A stretch of 64,000 nucleotides of DNA, taken from positions 846,944-910,943 of the forward strand of contig NZ_BMXJ01000001.1 of the NCBI RefSeq assembly GCF_014651695.1. The letters run 5' to 3'. This stretch comes from Nocardiopsis terrae. GTDB taxonomy: Bacteria > Actinomycetota > Actinomycetes > Streptosporangiales > Streptosporangiaceae. A program made the position numbers and the translations under genes. This document shows, piece by piece, positions 49,089-56,289 of the stretch (positions are counted from its first letter, which is position 1; each line of letters begins with the position of its first letter). Below the pieces are notes generated by a model, which saw only the letters and a list, made by a program, of their open reading frames with translations, was not told the DNA's origin and ran no database searches.

Positions 49089-49189
49089 ACTGCGCGTTAA
49101 GCCCAGTAAGTCCCGCGGGGTTCTTTTCCGGAGCCCCGCGGGTCACACGGATCGACCCGTCTCAACGAAAGTCCAGCGGTAACGCTTCT

Positions 49190-49789
49190 ATGTCTGAGAA
49201 CCAGCGGAACACCACCAGCAACGAGTCCGATGCGGCTGCGACCGCCGGTGACACGGACGTGGAAACGGCGGAGCCGACCGCTCAGAGCGCATCTGAGCCG
49301 ACCGCGCCGACCGAGTCGGAACCGGAAGGAACGACGGTGAAGACCGAATCCGAGCCGGAGCCCGAAGCCGCCAAGTCCGAGGGGGCGGGCGCCGTCAAGG
49401 CGTCCCTGACGAGCCGCAAGGCCCACCTGACGGTCTCCCGGGTGGAGCCGTGGTCGGTGATGAAGTTCAGCTTCGTGGTCGCCCTCGTCTGCTTCATCAT
49501 CCTGTTCGTCGCGGTCGCCGTCATCTACGCGACCCTGTCGATGCTGGGTGTCTTCGACGAGCTGACCAACATGATCGGTGCCCTCCTGGAGGGTGACGGG
49601 GCGGAGGACGAGCTGGGTCTGAACCCGGCCGCCTGGTTCTCCCCCGGCCGTGTGCTGGGTTACACGGGTGTCATCGGCGCGCTGAACGTCGTGCTCCTGA
49701 CCGCCCTGTCCACGGTGGGTGCGATGCTGTACAACCTGGTCGCCGACCTGGTCGGCGGCGTTGACGTCACCCTCTCCGAGGCCGAGTAG
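49190..49789 (+). CDS. DUF3566 membrane protein
   Basis: 199 residues. The first ~80 are acidic and disordered (repeated SEPEPE/TE pairs). DUF3566 follows with VSRVEPWSVMKFSFVVALVCFI (read as RVEPWSVMKFSF and VALVCFIILFVAVAVI), an extracellular stretch and a second helix region YTGVIGALNVVLLTALSTVG. The gene is conserved between gyrA and tRNA-Ile in actinobacteria (Rv0007-like). Molecular function is unknown; the context hints at division or envelope. Confidence 0.9.
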   Translation: MSENQRNTTSNESDAAATAGDTDVETAEPTAQSASEPTAPTESEPEGTTVKTESEPEPEAAKSEGAGAVKASLTSRKAHLTVSRVEPWSVMKFSFVVALVCFIILFVAVAVIYATLSMLGVFDELTNMIGALLEGDGAEDELGLNPAAWFSPGRVLGYTGVIGALNVVLLTALSTVGAMLYNLVADLVGGVDVTLSEAE

Positions 49790-49801
49790 TCCCCGAGCGC
49801 C

Positions 49802-49840
49802 CGTCGGGCCCGGCTCTCCTGGTTTGAGCCGGGCCCGACG
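49802..49840 (+). terminator. Terminator after the gyrB-gyrA-DUF3566 group
   Basis: Perfect 14-base arms CGTCGGGCCCGGCT / AGCCGGGCCCGACG, 12 bases past the stop. Confidence 0.85.
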
Positions 49841-49967
49841 TCTGTCCGGGGCTGTCCCGAGCACTCGTGAAACCCGCTAAAATGGGAGGTGAAGAGGGAC
49901 GCGGCAGGCCCGTGTCGCCTCCTGCCAGCCCCGAGGGAACCGGTTCGCTCCGGCCCCCGGGATGCGG

Positions 49968-49973
49968 TAGAGT
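49968..49973 (+). promoter_or_regulatory. -10 element of the tRNA-Ile gene
   Basis: TAGAGT lies 14 bases before the tRNA; a TTCGCT at 49944-49949 gives a weak -35 at an 18-base spacing. Confidence 0.4.
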
Positions 49974-49987
49974 TCTCGTCGGAACAA

Positions 49988-50061
49988 GGGCGTATAGCTC
50001 AGTCGGTTAGAGCGCATCCCTGATAAGGATGAGGCCCCAGGTTCAAGTCCTGGTACGCCCA
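49988..50061 (+). tRNA. tRNA-Ile, anticodon GAT
   Basis: 74 bases. The acceptor GGGCGTA (49988-49994) pairs with TACGCCC (50054-50060), discriminator A, and CCA is not encoded. The anticodon loop CTGATAA gives GAT. The T arm has CCAGG-TTCAAGT-CCTGG. The tRNA-Ala gene that usually follows in actinobacteria is not found in the next kilobase. Confidence 0.97.
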
Positions 50062-50078
50062 CCCAGTTTCATCTGGTC

Positions 50079-50117
50079 AGAGCCTTGCTTCTCCACTCGG
50101 AGAGCAGGGCTCTTTCT
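50079..50117 (+). terminator. Terminator after tRNA-Ile
   Basis: AGAGCC pairs with GGCTCT and an inner TGCTTCTCC/GGAGAGCA stem, followed by a T-rich TTTCTGTT. Confidence 0.75.
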
Positions 50118-50127
50118 GTTGTGGCCG

Positions 50128-50511
50128 TCATCCGACCGCGGGACCCCACGCCCGTCCCCTGTCCGATCCTGTGCTTCCCAGGCACTGAGCGGTATCGACA
50201 GGACGCCGAGTCGACAACAGGTCGAATCGCTGTGTCGACTCGACCCCAGCCGACGCGCCCCCGGTGGGAAGAGGAACGCCCGACAGCTCCAGGAGCTCCG
50301 CGGTGGCCATCCAGTAGGTCCCGCCGTAGCGGAGCAGCCGGCAGGGGAACTGGCCGCTTCCGGCGAGCCCGTGCGCCGTCGTCCTCCCCGTGCGCAGGGC
50401 GCGTGCGGCTGTCAGCAGGGGCGTCGGTGCGAACAGCGAAGGTCCTGGAGAGGAAGAACCCCGGGAGCTTACGTGTGGGTCTACCGGGTCAGCCCGAGGA
50501 ACGCCACCCAA
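50128..50511 (-). pseudogene. Excisionase-like helix-turn-helix protein, probably degraded
   Basis: The minus-strand frame contains AARALRTGRTTAHGLAGSGQ and FPCRLLRYGGTYWMATAELL, a good match to the HTH/excisionase family (AARALGIGRTTAY...FPCRVLRIG...VPTAELL). Upstream of this there is no convincing start and the expected first helix is incomplete. Downstream the frame runs into an octamer repeat array (residues GVESTQRFDLLSTRRPVDT). It therefore looks like a remnant of an integrated element beside tRNA-Ile. It overlaps the 3' end of the DUF397 gene. Confidence 0.5.
50195..50250. repeat. 8-bp-phased TCGACNNG array, copy 7
   Basis: TCGACAGG, ACGCCGAG, TCGACAAC, AGGTCGAA, TCGCTGTG, TCGACTCG, ACCCCAGC in phase, within the excisionase-like remnant. 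Confidence 0.6.
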
Positions 50512-50654
50512 TCGGACACGGGAACCCTGAGGTGGCCGAGCTCGCGGTTCTGTGTGTCACGCACGTCCGCACTGCTCGCGCTCTCCCGGACCTCCACGCA
50601 GTTCGAGCCGCCGTCGGAGTACGTGCTCTTGTGCCACGTCGGCTTACCGTCCAT
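50481..50654 (-). CDS. DUF397 domain protein
   Basis: 57-residue protein beginning MDGKPTWHKSTYSDGGSNC and ending FLGLTR; it contains VEVRESASSADVRDTQN and HLRVPVSDWVAFL, the complete DUF397 pattern. GAGGAG lies upstream of ATG 50654 and an in-frame TAG precedes it. In streptomycetes and relatives DUF397 proteins follow an XRE/DUF5753 regulator and act with it. No such partner is recognisable in the 500 bases upstream, so this may be an orphan left by deletion. Confidence 0.85.
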   Translation of the reverse strand: MDGKPTWHKSTYSDGGSNCVEVRESASSADVRDTQNRELGHLRVPVSDWVAFLGLTR

Positions 50655-51155
50655 CGTCTAACTCCTCATTTCCACCCTCGGACTCGGGAGGGTCTAAGCA
50701 CATCAGAGTGATCGCCCGAGGCGGTCAGCCTAAACGGGCCGTCGGCGTCGGGATCTTCCGTGTGTCCAACGGGACCGTCCTTAGGGGCGCTCTTCAGCGA
50801 CCGCGGGTTCATGGTGGACCTGGTGGAGAAGTCGGACGAGCTCACGCCACGTGGCCTCGAACGCGAGCACGGGTCCCTACGCGCTCGTGCTGTTGGAAGG
50901 ACGGGCACGTGCGGACCGACCCTTTCCCGACTTCCTGGGTTCGTACCTTCCCGGCCGCGCTGGAGCGCGGCCGGTCCCCGTGGTGCGGATGTGCTGTGCC
51001 GGTACAGGACGATTCGTTGACAGGCCGACACGGCGACATGTCGACTGACCGATCCGTCGACAGGGCCCCACAGGTGGACCGGCGCGCACCGGTGTTTGCC
51101 GTACCCGGACGGCCCATGGACCCCTCCGGGGCCGTGACCGGGTAAGGCTTGTCCC
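50655..51155. other. Gene-poor accessory stretch upstream of DUF397
   Basis: 500 bases with no convincing gene on either strand. Composition and codon pattern are irregular, and an octamer array lies at 51009-51080. It looks like decayed accessory DNA. Confidence 0.4.
51009..51080. repeat. 8-bp-phased TCGACNNG array, copy 8
   Basis: ACGATTCG, TTGACAGG, CCGACACG, GCGACATG, TCGACTGA, CCGATCCG, TCGACAGG, GCCCCACA, GGTGGACC in phase. Four clean units occur in a row. Confidence 0.7.
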
Positions 51156-53486
51156 ATGGACAACCACGACGACCGCATCCGGGTGCGCGGCGCCCGCATC
51201 CACAACCTGAGGAACGTGGACACGGAGCTGCCCCGGGACTCCCTGGTCGCCTTCACCGGTGTCTCCGGGTCGGGAAAGTCCTCGCTGGCCTTCGGCACCC
51301 TCTACGCCGAGTCCCAGCACCGGTACCTGGAGTCGGTGGCGCCGTACGCGAGGCGCCTGCTCCAGCAGCTCCCGGCCCCGGACGTGGACGACGTCACCGG
51401 GATGCCGCCGGCCGTGGCGCTCGCCCAGCCGCGCTCGGCGCCCTCGGTCCGCTCCACCGTGGGCACCCTCACCACGCTCTCCAACACGCTGCGCATGCTC
51501 TTCTCCCGGGCGGGCACCTACCCGCCCGGGTCGGAGCACCTGGACTCCGACTCCTTCTCCCCCAACACCGCGGCCGGTGCCTGCCCGGTCTGCCACGGGG
51601 AGGGGGTCGAGCACGAGGTCACCGAGGACTCGCTGGTGCCCGACCCCGGGCTGAGCATCGCCGACGGGGCCGTCGCCTCCTGGCCCGGGGCCTGGCAGGG
51701 CAAGAACCTGCGCGACATCCTCGACACCCTCGGGTACGACATCCACCGGCCCTGGCGGGAGCTCCCCCAGGACGAGCGCGACTGGATCCTGTTCACCGGG
51801 GAACAGCCCGTGGTGACCGTCCACCCGGTCCGTGAGGCGGGCCGTGTCCACCGGCCCTACCAGGGAAAGTACAGCAGCGCCCGGCGACTGGTGCTCAAGG
51901 CCTACGCCTCCTCCGCCAGTGAGGCCCGGCGGCGCAGGGCGGCCGAGTTCATGGTCAACCGGACCTGCCGCGAGTGCGGCGGCCGACGGTTGCGGCAGGA
52001 GGCGCTGCGGGTCACCTTCGCCGGGCACACCATCGCCGAACTGGCGGCGCTGCCGCTGACCGAACTGGTCACCCTGCTGTACCCCTGGCGGGAGGAGACG
52101 GGGGCCGCCGGGGCGCTCGTCGGGGAGATCACCGGGCGGGTCGAGGTGCTGGCGGAGCTGGGCCTGGGCTATCTGAGCGTGGCCCGGCCGGCTCCGACCC
52201 TGTCCACCGGTGAGCTCCAGAGGATCCGTCTGGCCACCCAACTGGGCACGGGGCTCTTCGGGGTGGTCTACGTCCTGGACGAGCCCTCCGCGGGCCTGCA
52301 CCCGGCCGACTGCGAGGCGCTCACCGGGATCCTCCGGCGCCTGCGCGACGGCGGCAACACCGTGTGCTTCGTCGAGCACGACCTGGACATCGTGCGCGGC
52401 GCGGACTGGATCGTCGACGTCGGACCGGAGGCGGGCGAGCACGGCGGGCGCGTCCTGTACAGCGGCCCGGTGGCCGGCCTGCGCGAGGTCCCGGAGTCGG
52501 TGACCCGCCGCTACCTGTTCCACGACGTCCTCCCGGAGTACCGGCCCCGCACCCCGGGCGGGCAGCTGCGGCTGCGCGGAGCCACCCGCAACAACCTGCG
52601 GGGACTGGACGCCGACATCCCCCTCGGCGTGTTCACCGCCGTCACCGGGGTGTCCGGTTCGGGCAAGTCCTCCCTGCTGGCGGAGGTCGGGGACCGGGCC
52701 GCCGAACACGGCCGGGTGGTGTGGGTCAGCCAGCAGCCCATCGGGCGGACACCGCGCTCCAACCTGGCGACCTACACCGGGCTCTTCGACACGGTGCGCA
52801 AGCTGTTCGCGGCCACCGAGAAGGCCCGCTCGCTCGGTTACGGGCCCGGCCGGTTCTCCTTCAACGTCGCGGCGGGGCGCTGCCCCACCTGTGAGGGGGA
52901 GGGATTCGTCTCGGTGGAGCTGATGTTCCTGCCCACCACCTACGCGCCCTGCCCGGCCTGCGGCGGCTCGCGCTACGACGAGGACACCCTCCGGGTGGAG
53001 TACCGGGGGCGCACTGTCGCGGACGTGCTCGCGATGTCGGTCGAGGAGGCGGCGGGGTTCTTCACCGGGGAGCCGTCGGTACGGCGCTCCCTGGAGACCC
53101 TCTCCGGGGTCGGCCTGGGCTACCTGCGCCTGGGCCAGCCCGCCACGGAGCTGTCCGGCGGCGAGGCCCAGCGGATCAAGCTCGCCACCGAACTCCAGCG
53201 CCGCCGGGTCGCCGACACGGTCTACCTGCTCGACGAACCCACCACCGGCCTCCACCCGCATGACACCGACGTCCTCGTCAGCCGCCTGCGCGACCTCGTC
53301 GGCGCGGGCGCCACCGTGGTGGCGGCCGAGCACGACATGCGGGTCGTGGCCACCGCGGACCACGTCATCGACCTGGGCCCGGGCGGTGGTTCGCAGGGCG
53401 GCCGGATCGTCGCGCAGGGCGCGCCCGCGCTGGTCGCGGCGGCCCCGGACAGCCGGACCGGCACCTATCTGAAGGGGCTGCTCTGA
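51156..53486 (+). CDS. UvrA-like excinuclease ATPase (UvrA2 type)
   Basis: 776-residue twin ABC ATPase related to UvrA but ~180 residues shorter because the UvrB-binding region is missing. Walker A motifs are [18 protein letters not shown] (near residue 35) and [15 protein letters not shown] (near 500). Signatures are [17 protein letters not shown] (Gly to Thr change in the first) and [15 protein letters not shown]. Both zinc modules are present (CPVCHGEG with [15 protein letters not shown] with CPACGGSR). UvrA2 proteins are linked to DNA damage tolerance or antibiotic resistance in actinobacteria; the role here is inferred. It stands alone. Confidence 0.92.
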   Translation: MDNHDDRIRVRGARIHNLRNVDTELPRDSLVAFTGVSGSGKSSLAFGTLYAESQHRYLESVAPYARRLLQQLPAPDVDDVTGMPPAVALAQPRSAPSVRSTVGTLTTLSNTLRMLFSRAGTYPPGSEHLDSDSFSPNTAAGACPVCHGEGVEHEVTEDSLVPDPGLSIADGAVASWPGAWQGKNLRDILDTLGYDIHRPWRELPQDERDWILFTGEQPVVTVHPVREAGRVHRPYQGKYSSARRLVLKAYASSASEARRRRAAEFMVNRTCRECGGRRLRQEALRVTFAGHTIAELAALPLTELVTLLYPWREETGAAGALVGEITGRVEVLAELGLGYLSVARPAPTLSTGELQRIRLATQLGTGLFGVVYVLDEPSAGLHPADCEALTGILRRLRDGGNTVCFVEHDLDIVRGADWIVDVGPEAGEHGGRVLYSGPVAGLREVPESVTRRYLFHDVLPEYRPRTPGGQLRLRGATRNNLRGLDADIPLGVFTAVTGVSGSGKSSLLAEVGDRAAEHGRVVWVSQQPIGRTPRSNLATYTGLFDTVRKLFAATEKARSLGYGPGRFSFNVAAGRCPTCEGEGFVSVELMFLPTTYAPCPACGGSRYDEDTLRVEYRGRTVADVLAMSVEEAAGFFTGEPSVRRSLETLSGVGLGYLRLGQPATELSGGEAQRIKLATELQRRRVADTVYLLDEPTTGLHPHDTDVLVSRLRDLVGAGATVVAAEHDMRVVATADHVIDLGPGGGSQGGRIVAQGAPALVAAAPDSRTGTYLKGLL

Positions 53487-53602
53487 TGCGCCACGCCCTT
53501 TCCCCGAGGTGACCACACGCGCCGAGGCGGAGAGCGTGATCGCGGGTCCGGATCCCGGCGGGGGCTGAGGCCTCCCGCTCCGGGCGCCTCCCGGCCCGAG
53601 GG

Positions 53603-53650
53603 GATCCGAGGGGACATGTCGACAGGCCGACCTGTCGCCACGCGGCCGCC
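53603..53650. repeat. 8-bp-phased TCGACNNG array, copy 9
   Basis: GATCCGAG, GGGACATG, TCGACAGG, CCGACCTG, TCGCCACG, CGGCCGCC in phase. The remaining 53487-53949 gap (463 bases) has no gene; a TetR-like palindrome lies at 53746-53760. Confidence 0.6.
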
Positions 53651-53745
53651 CCCGTCTCGAAGGATGGACGGCGGAGAATTTTTCTTTCTGGTCGTGACCG
53701 GGCGGTCGCATGCCGGAAAGCTCCCTTGTCAGAGGGGGATTTCTC

Positions 53746-53760
53746 ACCGACCGTTCGGTC
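53746..53760. promoter_or_regulatory. Possible TetR-type operator upstream of the MHS transporter
   Basis: ACCGACCGTTCGGTC contains the inverted repeat GACCG-TT-CGGTC, similar to operators of TetR regulators. No TetR gene is in the window. Confidence 0.35.
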
Positions 53761-53949
53761 AGGACACATGCATCTAGCTGGGAAAAGCGTGACCCGATGT
53801 AGAAAGTGCCCTGCATCACATGGCATGGTGTCCTGGGGCTCATGGTCTGTCCCGGTATCCCCCGTTCCGCCTTCGGGCCGTGGGCCGACCTGCCCGGGCC
53901 CAACAGCGAACCCGGCCCCCTCGAGCCGGTAGAGAACTACGGAGCAGCA

Positions 53950-55320
53950 ATGGCGACACCCGACGCCACGGTCCCAGGACCCGGTGGAACCCTCGACCCC
54001 AAGGAGAAGCGCAAGGTCCTCGCGGGGACCATGGTCGGTACCACCATCGAGTGGTACGACTTCTTCATCTACGCCCAGGCCGCGGGCCTGGTGCTGGCAC
54101 CCCTCTTCCTGGCGCCCCTGTCGGACGCCAGCCCGGCCGTGGCGCAGGTCCTCTCCTTCGCGACCATCGGAATCTCCTTCCTCTTCCGCCCGCTGGGCGC
54201 GATCGTCGCCGGGCACCTCGGGGACAAGTTCGGTCGCAAGCGGATCCTGGTCTTCACGCTCGTCATGATGGGGGCCGCCACCTGCGCGATCGGCCTGCTG
54301 CCCACCTACGCCCAGATCGGCGTGGCGGCACCGGTCCTGCTGATCCTGATGCGCATCATCCAGGGTTTCTCCGCCGGCGGTGAGTGGGGCGGCGCGGCCC
54401 TGATGTCGGTGGAGCACGCTCCGGTCGACAAGCGCGGCTACTTCGGCGCCTACCCGCAGATCGGTGTGCCGTGCGGCATGATCCTGGCGACCTTCGTGGT
54501 CTGGGTCATCACCGCGGTCATCGGCAACGAGGCCTTCCTGGAGTGGGGCTGGCGCATCCCGTTCCTGCTGTCCTTCCTGCTGATCATCGTCGGCCACCTC
54601 ATCCGCAAGACGGTCGAGGAGTCCCCGGTCTTCAAGCTCATGCAGCAGCGCCGGGCCAAGTCCTCGGCCCCGCTGGGCCGGCTGTTCCGCAAGAACAGCA
54701 AGGAGGTCATCCTCTCCGCGCTGATCTTCGTCGCCAACAACGCCGCCGGTTACCTGGTGATCGCCTTCATGGCCACCTACGCCTCGCGGCCGGTCGAGGA
54801 GTTCGGCCTGGGCATGGAGCGGGGGCCGGTCCTGCTGGCCACCACCCTGGCCTCCTTCGGCTGGCTGGTCTCCACGCTGTACGGCGGTTGGATCAGCGAC
54901 CGGGTCGGCCGGGTGCGGACCTTCCAGATCGGCTACGTCCTGCTCGCCGCCTGGGCGGTGCCGATGTGGTTCATGGTCGACACCGCGAACATCTACATGT
55001 ACTTCCTGGGCCTCTTCGTCTTCACGCTGACCTTCGGCCTGAGCTACGGCCCCCAGTCGGCGCTGTACGCGGAGATGTTCCCGGCCGAGGTCCGCTACTC
55101 GGGCGTGTCCATCGGCTACGCGCTCGGGGCGATCCTGGGCGGCGCCTTCGCCGCGATGATCGCCGAGCTGCTGCTGACCAACTTCGGCGCCTCGTGGACC
55201 ATCGGTGTCTACGTCGTCTTCCTCTCGCTGATCTCCTTCGTCGCGGTCTCCCTGGTGAAGAAGAACATCCAGGGCGTCGACCTGCACGCTGACGAGGACG
55301 AACCCACCTCCGTGACCTGA
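53950..55320 (+). CDS. Metabolite:H+ symporter (MHS) family MFS transporter
   Basis: 456 residues from ATG 53950, where GGAG is seven bases upstream; the longer frame to 53806 is not homologous. The family opening TTIEWYDFFIYAQAA, motif A GHLGDKFGRKRILV and MRIIQGFSAGGEWGGAA mark the MHS family (ProP, ShiA, KgtP relatives). Twelve helices are expected; all are visible. Substrate, probably an organic acid or betaine, is unknown. Ends before a strong terminator. Confidence 0.92.
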   Translation: MATPDATVPGPGGTLDPKEKRKVLAGTMVGTTIEWYDFFIYAQAAGLVLAPLFLAPLSDASPAVAQVLSFATIGISFLFRPLGAIVAGHLGDKFGRKRILVFTLVMMGAATCAIGLLPTYAQIGVAAPVLLILMRIIQGFSAGGEWGGAALMSVEHAPVDKRGYFGAYPQIGVPCGMILATFVVWVITAVIGNEAFLEWGWRIPFLLSFLLIIVGHLIRKTVEESPVFKLMQQRRAKSSAPLGRLFRKNSKEVILSALIFVANNAAGYLVIAFMATYASRPVEEFGLGMERGPVLLATTLASFGWLVSTLYGGWISDRVGRVRTFQIGYVLLAAWAVPMWFMVDTANIYMYFLGLFVFTLTFGLSYGPQSALYAEMFPAEVRYSGVSIGYALGAILGGAFAAMIAELLLTNFGASWTIGVYVVFLSLISFVAVSLVKKNIQGVDLHADEDEPTSVT

Positions 55321-55340
55321 TCACGGGGTGGGCCCTCCCT

Positions 55341-55380
55341 GCGGGGGCGGTGGTCCGCGGCCGCGGACCACCGCCCCCGC
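55341..55380 (+). terminator. 40-bp perfect palindrome after the MHS gene
   Basis: Two 20-base arms beginning GCGGGGGCGG meet without a loop (GCGG|CCGC at the centre). Probable bidirectional terminator. Confidence 0.75.
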
Positions 55381-55390
55381 TCTGCGTCCG

Positions 55391-55489
55391 TCGACTCCCC
55401 TGCCCGTCCGGTCGACGGGGCCGTGCCGGTAAGTCCCTCTGTCGACATGGCGATCCGGGGACCTGTCGGCACGTCGACAGGGGGCCTGG
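55391..55489. repeat. 8-bp-phased TCGACNNG array, copy 10
   Basis: The main block is TCGACATG, GCGATCCG, GGGACCTG, TCGGCACG, TCGACAGG, GGGCCTGG (55442-55489). Separate units TCGACTCC and TCGACGGG lie upstream out of phase. Ends in the 3' end of the lipase gene. Confidence 0.6.
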
Positions 55490-55501
55490 GCCGGAAGCGG
55501 G

Positions 55502-56170
55502 TCAGCCCAGGGCGCCGCGGACGTGGTCGATGACGCCGCCGTTCCACATCATCGAGATGTGTTCCACGCAGCCGGCCCCGATGTTGTCCGCGCCCGGCAG
55601 CGAGGTGCTGCTCACCGGCGAGATGACCAGGTCGCAGCGCGAACGGATGGTCGTGTAGGAGACCGGTCCGGGTGTGGGGTCCCCGCTGTTGAGGTCGTTC
55701 AGGAAGTTCGAACCGTGCCGCATCTCCCCGCAGGGGGTGAGCAGGGACGGGCACAGGTTGGCGACGTCGGTGCCGTTGTTGGGGCCGCCGATGGAGATCC
55801 ACTGGTCGACGGCCTCGGTGCCGCCGAGGTTCTTGATGTAGTGGCGCGAGGACAGGCCGCCCATGGAGTGGGTCACCAGGTGTACCCGGTCGGTGCCGTG
55901 CTGTCCTCGGACCTCGTCCACGCGGGCGGCGAGCTGCCGGGCGATGGTGGTGTTCGAGCGCGCCCAGTCGTAGGAGAAGACGTGCAGGCGCTCCTGCGGA
56001 TAGCCGGAGTCCACCAGGGCGGACCGCATGGAGTTCCACTGGCCGCCCTTGCCCATGAATCCGTGGACGAAGACGACCGGAGTGTGCGTGTTGGCGGAGG
56101 CGGGGGCGGCGTGCAGGGCCGCGCTCAGGACGAGTACGAGGCCGCACAGCAGAGAGAGCAGAGGTCTCAT
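55502..56170 (-). CDS. Secreted triacylglycerol lipase/esterase (alpha/beta hydrolase)
   Basis: 222 residues from ATG 56170 with GGAG six bases upstream (ATG 56224 is an alternative). A signal peptide is visible (LLSLLCGLVLVLSAALHAAPASA). The hydrolase core starts TPVVFVHGFMGKGGQW; the nucleophile elbow is VTHSMGGL. A later His in VEHISMMW fits the catalytic His. Three cysteines are in the mature part and may form a disulphide. Similar to class I/streptomycete LipA-type lipases of ~200-260 residues. Confidence 0.88.
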   Translation of the reverse strand: MRPLLSLLCGLVLVLSAALHAAPASANTHTPVVFVHGFMGKGGQWNSMRSALVDSGYPQERLHVFSYDWARSNTTIARQLAARVDEVRGQHGTDRVHLVTHSMGGLSSRHYIKNLGGTEAVDQWISIGGPNNGTDVANLCPSLLTPCGEMRHGSNFLNDLNSGDPTPGPVSYTTIRSRCDLVISPVSSTSLPGADNIGAGCVEHISMMWNGGVIDHVRGALG

Positions 56171-56254
56171 GTGAGCTCCGTCGGTGGGGGATCGGGGGGA
56201 ACTCGATTGTGTGCTCTGCGTCACTGGGGGCGCATCGGCTGAATAGCCGGTCCC

Positions 56255-56283
56255 TTTACTCTTGTTTAACCGGTGGGTAACTT
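56255..56283 (+). promoter_or_regulatory. Promoter of the LAL regulator
   Basis: TTTACT (56255-56260) and TAACTT (56278-56283) with a 17-base spacer. Transcription would start at about 56290. Confidence 0.6.
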
Positions 56284-56289
56284 ATGGGG

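Noticed and set aside
50877..53903. 1008-residue minus-strand open frame opposite the UvrA-like gene
   Set aside because: Complement of clear UvrA motifs; no start signal or homology of its own.
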